A program made the position numbers and the translations under genes. From Pinguiococcus pyrenoidosus (taxonomy: Eukaryota; Sar; Pinguiophyceae; Pinguiochrysidales; Pinguiochrysidaceae): a DNA stretch of 64,000 nt. The stretch is from the NCBI GenBank assembly GCA_019677205.1, contig JAAMXY010001083.1:1-64000 (forward strand). Direction: 5' to 3'. Of this stretch, positions 13,562-22,623 are shown piece after piece; within the stretch, counting starts at the first letter, position 1; every line of letters begins with the position of its first letter. Below the pieces are notes generated by a model. It was given only the letters and a program-made list of their open reading frames with translations. It did no database searches and was not told the DNA's origin.

Positions 13562-14511
13562 TCAGAAGAACTGCTCGAGGGAGGAGGCACCCGCCGGTCT
13601 CTGCGCTGGGGGCACACCATGCGCCAAGGCCGCAGCATGGGCGATGCCTCGTGGAGGCGTGCTTCGTGCTCCCGTCACCGACTGGAAGACGTCGTTCATC
13701 GCACGATTCTCCAGCAAGGGAGACGGCCGGGAAGCCGCGGTGAGGAGCGAGGCACCACGCACTCTGCGCCAAAGGAACTGCGCCAACTTTACGATGAGAA
13801 AGAAAAAGGAGAGCCTGGCGAAGAACCGGAGAAATCGCTTCTTCTGCCGTTCTGGGACGTCGAAAGAACGATCGTGAGCGCGCCTCCCAAACAAGCTTGT
13901 TCCGCCGCGTACGGCCTACCTTGTCGCCGCCGTTTCCTCCGCTCCTCCTCCCCCAGATCTTCATGCTCCTCTCCGAACAGCTGCTCGTCGTCCCCGCGTC
14001 CGAGCACGTACACCCCGAAGCCCTGAAGCAGCATGTCATACGTGCCCATGACCGTCGTCGCCAGGTGCCCGATGGCCTCCGTGTTCATCCCCAGGAGACG
14101 AGACATGTGCTCCAGGGTGCCCACCACATGATGGACGTTCATCAGAAGGCGCATGCCGGTGCCCAGGGCGCCCATCTGCTCATTTCCATAGCCACCTCCA
14201 TAGCCCCCGTAACCTCCATACCCGCCGTAGCCTCCGTAGCCGCCGTAGCCTCCATAACCACCGTATCCACCATATCCGCCATATCCTCCGTAGCTGTTGT
14301 AAGCGCTGCCGTAGCCCCCATAGGAACCGTATCCGCCGCCCGGACGCCCGTAGGAAGGCCGAGGAAGACTGCCCGGCCGAGGCCGCCGGTGGCCTCCGTT
14401 GGGCGCCGCAGTCGGAGCGCTCTGGCGCTCGGACGAGGGCTTCGGGTCCTTGGGCGTCGAGGACACCTCAACTTCCCACGGTTTCCTCGGCGCGCGCGCT
14501 TGCGGCGGCAT
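13562..14511 (-). CDS. PEX13: Peroxin-13-like peroxisomal import protein with YG-rich N-terminus
   Basis: Exons 14511-13920 and 13851-13562, in phase, about 293 residues. After a Pro/Arg-rich start comes a Tyr-Gly tract (repeated GGYGGYGGY units, about residues 55-110), then the conserved PEX13 helix region (GMRLLMNVHHVVGTLEHMSR, GTYDMLLQGFGVYVLGR), an acidic-to-basic linker, and a hydrophobic helix in exon 2 (RLSFFFLIVKLAQFLW). No SH3 domain follows, as in plant PEX13. The family docks the PEX5-cargo receptor at the peroxisomal membrane, and YG repeats of PEX13 have been shown to form a permeability phase like nuclear-pore FG repeats; the same role is inferred here. The gene is divergent from cytochrome c6 and convergent with the ubiquitin fusion. 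Confidence 0.82.
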
Positions 14512-15139
14512 TTTCTGGCGGCGGCGTGGAACGACGGACGCGGCCTTGCCGAACGTCCGCGCCTCAGATCCGCCCGGTTCTGGAGCCCACGACCTTCAAA
14601 TACGGCGAGGAGCGCGGACAGTTCACCTGTGACAGAAGGCGCAGGGGCGCGGAAGAACGTGGAGTTTTGAGTTTTGCGTTTGGAGTCTTTGAGTTTTTGA
14701 GTTTTTGAGTTTTGCCTTTTGACTGTTCAGTTTTTAAGGTTTTTGAACTCTGGTTTGAACTCGACTCTTATTGTTATTTTGTTTGAACTCAGATGCCATA
14801 CGCCCGCCTGCATAAGGGTCGTCCAAAGAACAGCTACATTAAAGCATAAAAATATATGAATATGGGTATTATGAGCAAACTGAACTTGAACTTCAAGCTT
14901 GAGCGTTACATCTACCTAACCGTATATTGCCACTATCAAGCCCAAGTAAAGGGATGGTTTGACCGAAGATGTGAAAATGTGAAAGTCCCAAAGATTCGCA
15001 GACGGCGCCGCACTTGCAGCCGCTATAGCCGCCGGAGTCCTTCCGCAGCAGCGCGTCTCCTTCGCCGCTGCTGAGCTGACCTACATTGCTGTAAGTCCGG
15101 AACGCCAGTAGCCGTCCCTCCGTCGCGAAAGTTGGAGAG
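14512..15139. other. Divergent intergenic region with T-rich GAG repeats
   Basis: About 630 bp between the PEX13 and cytochrome c6 start codons. Positions 14661-14725 hold a degenerate TTTTTGAG run (see separate entry); 14740-14900 is AT-rich compared with the surroundings. Both promoters should lie here. Confidence 0.45.
14661..14725. repeat. Degenerate GAGTTTTT tandem repeat
   Basis: Successive GAGTTTT / GAGTCTTT / GAGTTTTT units. A related GAGCTTTT run occurs at about 60440-60505 and a shorter version near 37300, always between genes. Confidence 0.65.
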
Positions 15140-15696
15140 ATGGCCATGATCAAAGCTGTGTTGGCTACGTTCCTCGCGTCTCTCGCTGTTGTGGGCGCCT
15201 GGAAGCTCCCCAAGGCCTCCTCGCAGCAGCTCTCGCAGGCGGCGCTGCTCCTGGCTCTGTCGGCGCCTCTCAGCACGCCGGCTGTGGCTCAAGATCTCAG
15301 CGGCGAGAAGATCTTCAACGCGCAGTGCTCCATCTGCCATGCGAACGGCGGAAATGCCGTCTTCGGAAGCCTGAAGAAGACCCTCTCGCTGGAGGCCCTC
15401 AACACCTACGGCTACGGAAGCAAGGAGGGAATCGCCTCCATCACCACCAATGGCGCAGGAGGTAAGAGGGGCTGAAGATTGGGGAGGGGAAACAAGCTGC
15501 AAGAGAGTCCTTCTGGAGACCTTCGACGACCCGCCGCCTCTGGAACGCCGCTGACGACGCCATCTGCGCTCTCCCGGGATCGCGTGCAGTCATGCCGAGA
15601 TTCGGAGGCAAGGACGACAAGCCGGGAGTTCTCGCCACTGCCGAGATCGACGCCGTGGCCGACTACGTCTGGGCCAAAGCGCAGAGCGGCTGGTGA
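15140..15696 (+). CDS. petJ: Cytochrome c6, plastid lumen, nuclear-encoded
   Basis: Exons 15140-15461 and 15590-15696, 142 residues. Residues 1-20 form a signal peptide (MIKAVLATFLASLAVVGA) followed at once by WKLPK, then a second hydrophobic segment ending AVA, fitting ER entry, plastid import and thylakoid transfer. The mature protein starts near QDLSGEKIFNAQC. It has the haem motif CSICH and the axial Met in VMPRFGG, and ends with the family's EIDAVADYVWAKAQSGW. The protein carries electrons from cytochrome b6f to photosystem I in the lumen. The intron lies just before the Met-ligand loop. The transit segment between the two hydrophobic stretches is only about 12 residues. An ATG two codons downstream is an alternative start. 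Confidence 0.93.
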
Positions 15697-16132
15697 ACAG
15701 GCAGCTCGCCCAAGGGGCCTGCAGCGCCTGTGGCGCTTGGGTTGATGCCGCTGAGATGTGTGACAGAATCGCCACCCGCAGACGCTCGATCGCCTCGCGC
15801 TGCGAGAGGCGGCACGGAGACGCGCTGGACGAAGGGTTGGGGAGTGAAAGTGGGAGAGGTGCCCACCAGTTGAGAACGTTGTCATCCTACGCAACATCTA
15901 CGCAACTTTCTTCAACACCTATCACTCGCCGATTGCACCAGCCAACAAGCTTTTGCGTAACCCTCAAGGCACCCTCTTCCAATGGGACGAAGAAGGGCAA
16001 GGAAGACGTGAAAGAGCTGCTGAAGCCAGCAAAGTCCGCCCACACACGCCGCCGAAACGCCGCCATGACTTTTTCGCCATCTGTCACGGTGTGGCACAGC
16101 GTTTCCGCCGTTTTGCAGCGAACGTAGTGCCG
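15697..16132. other. Intergenic
   Basis: About 435 bp between two same-strand genes. The reading frame of the downstream gene stays open through part of it but has no upstream ATG, so I treat it as 3' and 5' untranslated sequence plus promoter. Confidence 0.4.
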
Positions 16133-17419
16133 ATGCGGCGCCGGCTCCGCTCTGTGCTGGCCATCGCCATGGTCGCATGGGTGAAGCCGCTAGAGGGGGC
16201 GCCCCGGATCGCGGTCGTCGGTGGCGGTATGGCCGGGACGGCCTTGTCCTACTTCCTTGCAAAGGGCGGCAGCCACGTTGTGCTCCTGGACCCGCACGAG
16301 CCTGGCACCGGCGGGGCCACCGCGGCGGCCGCAGGCATTCTGCATCCCCTGAGTCCCAAGGGGAGGCCCATGTTCCTCGGAATGGAAGGCCTCGCGGTGG
16401 CGGAGGGCCTCCTGCAAGCTGTTGAAGGACACGACTTGGTCCTCGGCCAGGGGCTCCTACGCCCCATCTTGTCGGAGAAGAATCGGGAGGACTTCGATGT
16501 GGCGGCACAACGACACGAAGGACTGCTCCGGCCGCTGGACTACGAGAACCTGTGCGCCGAGGCGGGCTGGAAGGTTGCCCCGGCTGCTGCCAAGTACGGC
16601 GGCGGCTTCAGCATCCAGGGAGGCAAGATCGTCGACGTACCCGAGTATCTCCGACGCCTCTGGGCGCTCACCGCGGGCATGGGAAATGCCGAGCATCGTC
16701 CTGTGCGCGTAACCCTGCCGGAAGACGAGATCGCACAACCTGGAGCTGTGGACCTCGAGGAGCTTGCCGTCGACTTCGATGCGGTCGCGATCGCTGCTGG
16801 AGCCCGCCTGGGAAAGATGCTGCAGGCAAGCGGACTGGCGCTGCAAGCCGTTCGTGGGGAATGCTTGGAGTATCAGGCTGCAGAGGGCGTGCCTCCACTG
16901 CGGTGCGGTCTGCTGGCGGGAGAGTATGTGCTGCCGGGCGGGTTCCGCGAGGGCCGGCCGGCGGTCCGGGTCGGGGCCACCAAGAGGTTTCTAGCGGCGG
17001 ACGATGAGGATGCTGGAGAGCTCCTGGAGATTCGATCACACCTTGACGAGGACGATATCGTAGCGCACTCGGTCGAAACTCTTTCTCCCAAGATATCAAG
17101 ACTGTTCCCTCAGCTGCAGGGGTATGGCGATGGCGGTGATCGTGCTGCGTTCAAGCTTGCCACGGTTCGAAGCGGGGTGCGCGTACACAGCCAGAGAAGC
17201 AACTTTGGCCGCGTCCCTGTCGTTGGACGGCTTGGGGCGCTTTCCAGCCAGAGGACCCCCTTGTGGTGCATTGGGGCCTTGGGAGCGAGGGGCCTGATCC
17301 ATCACGGCATCCTCGCTCAGAGCCTCGCTGAGGCGATTCGGAGCGACGATGAGGAACACGTCCCGTTTCAGTGCCGAATCATGTTGGAAAAACTTCAGAC
17401 CGAACGAAAGAGTCGGTGA
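16133..17419 (+). CDS. FAD-dependent oxidoreductase, DAO family
   Basis: Single exon, 428 residues. It opens with a basic, hydrophobic leader (MRRRLRSVLAIAMVAWV) and then the dinucleotide-binding Rossmann motif VVGGGMAGTALSYFLAKGG ending in an acidic residue (LLD), followed by the DAO-family segment TAAAAGILHPLSPKG. The C-terminal part has the FAD-closing pattern (PLWCIGALGARGLIHHG). The family oxidises amines or amino acids; related plant and cyanobacterial proteins and the MnmC C-domain are similar in layout, but the substrate cannot be told. The leader suggests an organelle, probably the plastid, although the transit part would be only a few residues. The frame is open upstream to about 15950 without an ATG, so 16133 is preferred. 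The stop is 83 bp from the stop of the convergent kinase gene. Confidence 0.85.
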   Translation: MRRRLRSVLAIAMVAWVKPLEGAPRIAVVGGGMAGTALSYFLAKGGSHVVLLDPHEPGTGGATAAAAGILHPLSPKGRPMFLGMEGLAVAEGLLQAVEGHDLVLGQGLLRPILSEKNREDFDVAAQRHEGLLRPLDYENLCAEAGWKVAPAAAKYGGGFSIQGGKIVDVPEYLRRLWALTAGMGNAEHRPVRVTLPEDEIAQPGAVDLEELAVDFDAVAIAAGARLGKMLQASGLALQAVRGECLEYQAAEGVPPLRCGLLAGEYVLPGGFREGRPAVRVGATKRFLAADDEDAGELLEIRSHLDEDDIVAHSVETLSPKISRLFPQLQGYGDGGDRAAFKLATVRSGVRVHSQRSNFGRVPVVGRLGALSSQRTPLWCIGALGARGLIHHGILAQSLAEAIRSDDEEHVPFQCRIMLEKLQTERKSR

Positions 17420-17502
17420 GAATGGCCACATGCACGTGCAAGAACGCAGGAAAGTGCTTAAAGTGGGTTGGGCCGAGTCGCGGCATCAAACGCTCTGCTA
17501 TC

Positions 17503-19275
17503 CTATTTCTGCACAAATGCGCCGTCCTCCTGATGGATGACGGCAGCGCGCAAAGCGCGCATCAGAACCTTCATGCGATCGTCTTGCTTGTCGAGCGAAG
17601 CGCACTGCCTTTCCGTGTCAAGCAGGAGCTTCTTCAGAGACGCGTCGCGTGGCTTTGGCAGACGCGCTTCTCGAGCATCGTGAGATGCCTCTGGCGACGC
17701 GAAGAACGGCGCTCGGAGAACCTCCTGGGCCGACATCCGAAAGTCTGGACGAAACTCTAGTAGACCCGCGAGTGCGCAGAAGGTGTCCTCGTCTACCCCG
17801 TCAACCAGAGCGGTCAACTTCCGAGTGGGGACGGGCTTCAGCAGCTCATACTTCTCAATGTGCATCTGCACCTGGATCGGGGCAAACTGGTAAGCCGGCG
17901 GGTCTGCCGGCCCCACAGCTTGTATGAGGAGCGCCAGCTGCTCCGCGTAGCTTCTACCCGGGAAGAGGGGCTGCCTCCTAATGAGCTCCCCAAAGATGAC
18001 GCCGCATGACCATGCGTCGACCTAGGAAAGCGCCGTAAGGAGGTGGCCTGCAGGAAACTAAACCACCCCGTGTTGCTGGGCCTGTCTGTCTACCTTATCT
18101 GTGTAGTTCTTGCACATGAGCAGCAGCTCTGGTGCGCGGTACCACCTCGTGACGACGTACAAGGTCTTGTCTGAGACGTCCTCCCCGCCTGGCAAGGCCT
18201 CGGGCTGGAGCGAAGAAGCCGACTGCGACTTGGACCCCAGCGCCGCAGGCGATGCAAAGCCTGGAGATGGATTCTCATACGCTCCATGGCTTCGAGCGTT
18301 CTGGTTGTGCCGCATCCAGCGAGCGAGGCCAAAGTCCGCTATCTTGACCGTACACCGGTCGTCTACGAGCACGTTCGCTGGTTTCAAGTCGCGGTGAAGA
18401 ATCCCCTTGCTGTGGAGAAACGCCACTCCCTGGAGAAGCTGGCGCATGATCTTGCGCACGTGCCCCTTCGTGAGAACCTGCGACGACCGAATGATGTTGT
18501 GCAGGTCTGTGGGCATGCTCTCCATGATCATGAACACCTCCACCACCGGAGGCGCCGACACCTGGAACCCCTGCGCGCCGTTCAGATGGCACGCGTTCGC
18601 TTCGGCCGTCGGGGATGCACTGCTCGTCCGCATAAAGACGTCCAGGCAGCGGACGATGTTGGGATGCGCGCAGGCGCTCTTCAGAATGCACACTTCCCGC
18701 AGGGCGCCCAGGGACCTGCCAACGCTATGGTGGATGCCTCGCACCCTCTTCACAACCACGGTTGCAGCATCCTTGTCGCTCGACAGTCTTTTCGGCGGGA
18801 TGCCGAAGCCCTCTCCGGAGGACACGAGATACTGCGCCCTGTAGATGACCGAGTTGGGGCTCGACGCAAACTGCTTCAGGTTGTAGAGGTACGCCCGCTT
18901 TCGCCGGCGCCGCGCCATGGGATTCGACGCCTTCTCTCGCCCGGCGGTCGGAGAAGGTGCACAGCTGAGCAAACGTTCGAACTCGGCCGCCGTGTCGGCC
19001 ACCGCCTTGGACGGTTTCATCTGCGAGAGCTGCGACACCATATCCAGCAGGATGTTCCGCGAGGGGCCCAGCTGCGCGGCGGTGGGAAGCCCGAGCACCC
19101 GACCAGAGGTGTGAGCATCCCCTTCCAGCACTTTGCGAAGCTTCTCAAATCTAGGCGCAGGAGACAGTGCAGCTGCGCGCTTGCTTGGCTTGCGCAGGTC
19201 CGCCCGAGTAGTCTGGCCGCCGAGGCTCCCTGCCATGCCGCCATCAAAGCTGTCGTTCATCCAGCTGCCTTGCAT
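17503..19275 (-). CDS. CMGC protein kinase (MAPK/CDKL-like) with TLY activation motif
   Basis: Exons 19275-18094 and 18021-17503, in phase, 566 residues. An N-terminal extension of about 130 residues precedes the kinase domain: ATP-binding Lys in VVVKRVRG, catalytic loop [16 protein letters not shown], then [16 protein letters not shown] and [12 protein letters not shown]. The T-L-Y directly before the [10 protein letters not shown] block occupies the TxY site of MAP and CDKL kinases. The activation segment between DFGLA and TLY carries an insert of about 50 residues (Ser/Gly/Pro-rich), unlike standard MAPKs. A smaller insert sits in the N-lobe near the hinge ([15 protein letters not shown]). 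The C-lobe is followed by a tail of about 40 charged residues. Function is inferred to be signalling; no pathway can be assigned. The true start could be in an upstream exon. Confidence 0.85.
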
Positions 19276-20497
19276 TGGCCTGACCGAACGAACAGCGCGC
19301 TGCCGACCGGCAGCATCCGCGCGGGACGATGTGCGCGGCGCAAACCGGTTCGGAAGCCAGCTGATGCGCGAGCTGCTTGTGCAAGTCGCGCTGTCCCGGC
19401 TTCGAGATAAGCTGCCGATTCAGGCCTTCTCCGCCTTTTGGAAACCTTGGGGATGAGCGATGCGCACACCACCCGAGAGATCTCCGATCCTCGGGGAGCG
19501 ACCGACGCCAGGTTTTCAAACTAGAACTTTCAGAACTGCTTTGCCGTCTGCAAGCCCGTTCCAGATCTCATTGGCCTGCCGAGTTTCCAGGCCACGCCAT
19601 GACCTGCCATTCCCCACAGGACCGCGTCGTACAGCGCGTATGGATGGAGATTCCGCACCCTCGCGCGGAAGCCGATTGGTCAAGTTCCCGATGCGAACGG
19701 AAGCAGTTATTCAGCTCAACCGGGAAAGCGTGACAGTTTGGGGTCCCGGTTCGTTTTACAGGGAGAACAAGCCGGAGGTTACGTAGGGCTCTGCCGGGGT
19801 TCGTCCGGAAGCCTGTAACCTGCGACCGGCTGCTGTATCGGGTTTGCATGGGGCGAGCAACGTCTCGGTGAATCCGCGAAAGATCACGCACGGACGGAGT
19901 CGCATACTGGTCCGTTCCATCCTGGTCACGGCGGCTTGAGGGTCTCCGCTCGTCAAGAATCAGAAATTCAAAGGGTCGGAGATTCCAGGGCTGGGGATTG
20001 ATGAAGAGAGCAAGGTCGTTCAGATTCGACCGATCTTCAGGGGTTGCGAAGGAGAGCACGGATGGATGCTTCATGCTCCACGCGTGTCCTTACTGTGGAG
20101 CAGCAAGAGTCCTTTTCCTTGCTCCCGAGGACTTCTTACCATTTTCTGAAAGGGCCATTTCGCAAGCATGCTCACGTGGTCATGGATAGAGTGCTTCATG
20201 CACATGCGCCCTTGGGTTGTGAGGCGGGCATGGCTGATCTGATCAAGAGCGCGTTCGGAACTCCGAGGCGATAGTATCGCTGCAATGTCTATTTTCGTTC
20301 CCTCGGGGCAGCAACTGCAGAAGAACAAGCTCCCTATTAGACTCCCTGTAAGACTTTCTTCTTTGGCAGACAGGCAGTCACCGCGGTGAAACCTCGCTGG
20401 TTTTGCCGGTTTGGCTGCCATGCTGAGACGCTATCATTTCAAAGTCGTTGCAGCGTGGGTGCTTCACAAGATGCCGTCGCTACTTGACAAGATATGG
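19276..20497. other. Intergenic, no supported gene
   Basis: About 1.2 kb between the kinase start and the stop of the OsmC-pirin gene, both read leftwards. Open frames here lack domain or codon-pattern support. It should contain the kinase promoter. Confidence 0.45.
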
Positions 20498-22483
20498 TCA
20501 CTTCTTGCGGGGAAGACGAATGGTGTCGGAGTTATCGTCATTGACGACTGGAGCGATCAGCGGTGGTGAGCAAGATGACGACAGCAGATCGGCCAAGCAC
20601 GGGCACGCGCGCAGGGAGCCTACCTTCGGGGAACACGGTGCGGTCGAGCGCAGACCAGAGCTCGGCGGCTTTCTCGTTCTTCTTCCGTTCGCTGGAGACG
20701 AAGTTCCAATACCTTCCAGTGTAACAAAGACGAGACGCTTGTCAAGCTCGCATCAGCGGGAGAAGAGAGCGGGAACATACATGTGGCGCTTCTCGGGGAG
20801 CGGAAGGCCGCCAAACACGATGCATCTGGCCGGGCGATCATCCGCTGTCGAGATCTTTATGCAGCTGCCTGCGAAGTGCAAAACGTGGATGAGCGATCCT
20901 ACCGGCTGAGGAGCACTAGGTGTATAGGGCCCTTGGCGTACCCGAGGCCTTGTCCTCACTGCTATAAACCATGGCGTGTCCTATGTCGAGCAGGACGCCT
21001 GCTTCTCCTGTCTTGACCGTCCCCGACGCCGGATAGATGCCGCATTCCTGCCCAGCGAGCATCGGGAAGCACACAGATGCCCCAGGAGCAAGAGAAAGGT
21101 CCACGAGAAACATCGGATGGAAGCTGGGGATCGCGTCGACTCCGAACTCTCCCAGGTTTCCGACAACAAGCTTGGCGCTGACATCTCCTTCGGCCTTGAG
21201 AAAGTCGCCAGGTAACCTGCGAATCAATGGCAAGGGGTTACATCTGGGCTTCTGCAGCGGACTCCGGGTGGCGTTGTGCTTCCGACTCACTCTTGGGCGG
21301 TTTCTGCTGACGCATGGTGAAAGCTTGGGTCGCGATCTTCCTCGGCCTTGGGAAGGGCAACCCAACACTGGACCCCATGGAGGTCCACGGCGCCGTCCCC
21401 GCGCTCCTCGGCTAGCATCCGAAGGGCTTCCTTCCCTCGCTCTGAATGGACGACGCCCTTTCCGGCGACCATCCAGTTCACCTCGCCTGGCCGAATGAGG
21501 CTCTCGGCACCCGTCGAGTCTCGATGGAGGATGGCGCCGGAGAAGAGATACGTGAGCGTGCAAAGGCCGATGTGCGGGTGCGGTCCCACGTCCATGGCGT
21601 TCTCGGGGGTAAGGGCCTGCGGACCGAAGTGGTCGATGAAGCAGAAAGGGCCCACCGCTCGTTTCTCGCGAGCTGGCAGCAGGCGGCGGACCGTGAAAGG
21701 CGCAGACCCTTCCTTCTCTTTGGTCAGGAGCTGCGTCTTCGCCTGGAGATGGATGCCCTCCTCCGGGTTTCCGGAGACGTCTTCGTCCTGGCTGCCCGAC
21801 TGGGGCTCCGCGAAGCTGGTGGCGATGATGTTCTCCTGCTTGAGCGTGCGATGCACTGGGCACTTGTCGGCAATGAGCATCAGTCGCCGCTTGTCCTGCT
21901 CTGTCAGCGCCGGGCCGTGCAAGGTGATCACGCGCTCGATTTTGTCAATCTTCTGCCGGGAGCCTCCCTTGGATCCGCCATCTTCCACTTCGCATTTCTC
22001 GCAGTCTTCCTGGTACACCTTGCTGTGCGCCAGTTCGACGTCGACGGCTTCCAGCGGAATTTTGCTGCGATCTGCATACATGCGCAGCGTGATGCTCGTG
22101 CACGTGCCCAAGGAGCCTAACAGGAGGTCATATGGACTGGGGCCCTCGTCCTGACCACCTAGAGAGACCGGTTCGTCCCCGAAAAGCTCGTGTTTCCCGA
22201 CGCGAATCCGATTCCGGTAGCGAGACGCGCCGGATTCGCCACCAAGGTGGACGCGGACGCTCAGGCAGCGCTTCGAGGGCAGAAGCGCCACCGCAGACAG
22301 CACCGGCCACATCTTGCGCACTCGAAACGGCATGATGTCACTGAATTTCTGCGGCGAAATGACGAGAACAGAGCGGCGTTCACCCCGAATATCTTTCGCT
22401 GCCCACCTCGTGAGAGTCATTGGAATCTCGACGAGGTCGGAGAAAGCCAGCCTCGGTGGGCGGAGATTCACTGACCATGGCAT
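20498..22483 (-). CDS. OsmC-pirin fusion protein
   Basis: Exons 22483-21291, 21216-20942, 20868-20781, 20712-20624 and 20547-20498, every joint in phase, about 564 residues. Residues about 75-235 form an OsmC/Ohr-like domain with both catalytic cysteines (LLLGSLGTCTSIT and ADKCPVHRTL). From about residue 270 there is a full pirin: bicupin with metal ligands in VGPHPHIGL (two His) and GKGVVHSER (His and Glu), the second cupin (IPSFHPMFLVDLSLAPG) and the pirin C-terminus (ARCIVFGGLPLPEKRH, WNFVSS). OsmC proteins reduce organic hydroperoxides; pirins are Fe-dependent quercetinase-like or redox-sensing proteins. A joint redox role is inferred. The N-terminal 75 residues are basic; later Met codons at 22420 and 22333 are possible starts, the latter giving an organelle-like leader (VLSAVALLPSKRCLS). 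All four introns lie in the pirin half. Confidence 0.88.
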
Positions 22484-22623
22484 CGCAGGGCACTTGAATT
22501 CTTCTGACCTTCATGCAGTTTTGATCGCACGCAACTCTTGTTCTTCGCATAGAAAGGTGAGGCGTGCGCGCCTTTGCGGCGGAGAGGGGCGTGCGCGGCG
22601 ACGCGCGCGTCGCGTCCACGGGG
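22484..22623. promoter_or_regulatory. Very short bidirectional promoter
   Basis: Only 140 bp separate the divergent start codons of the OsmC-pirin and coiled-coil genes, and both 5' untranslated regions must also fit, so the two promoters should overlap. If the OsmC-pirin start is at 22333 the gap grows to 290 bp. Confidence 0.5.

Noticed and set aside
18286-19410. Plus-strand open frame of about 374 codons
   Set aside because: Antisense shadow of the kinase gene, Arg/His-rich with no domain.
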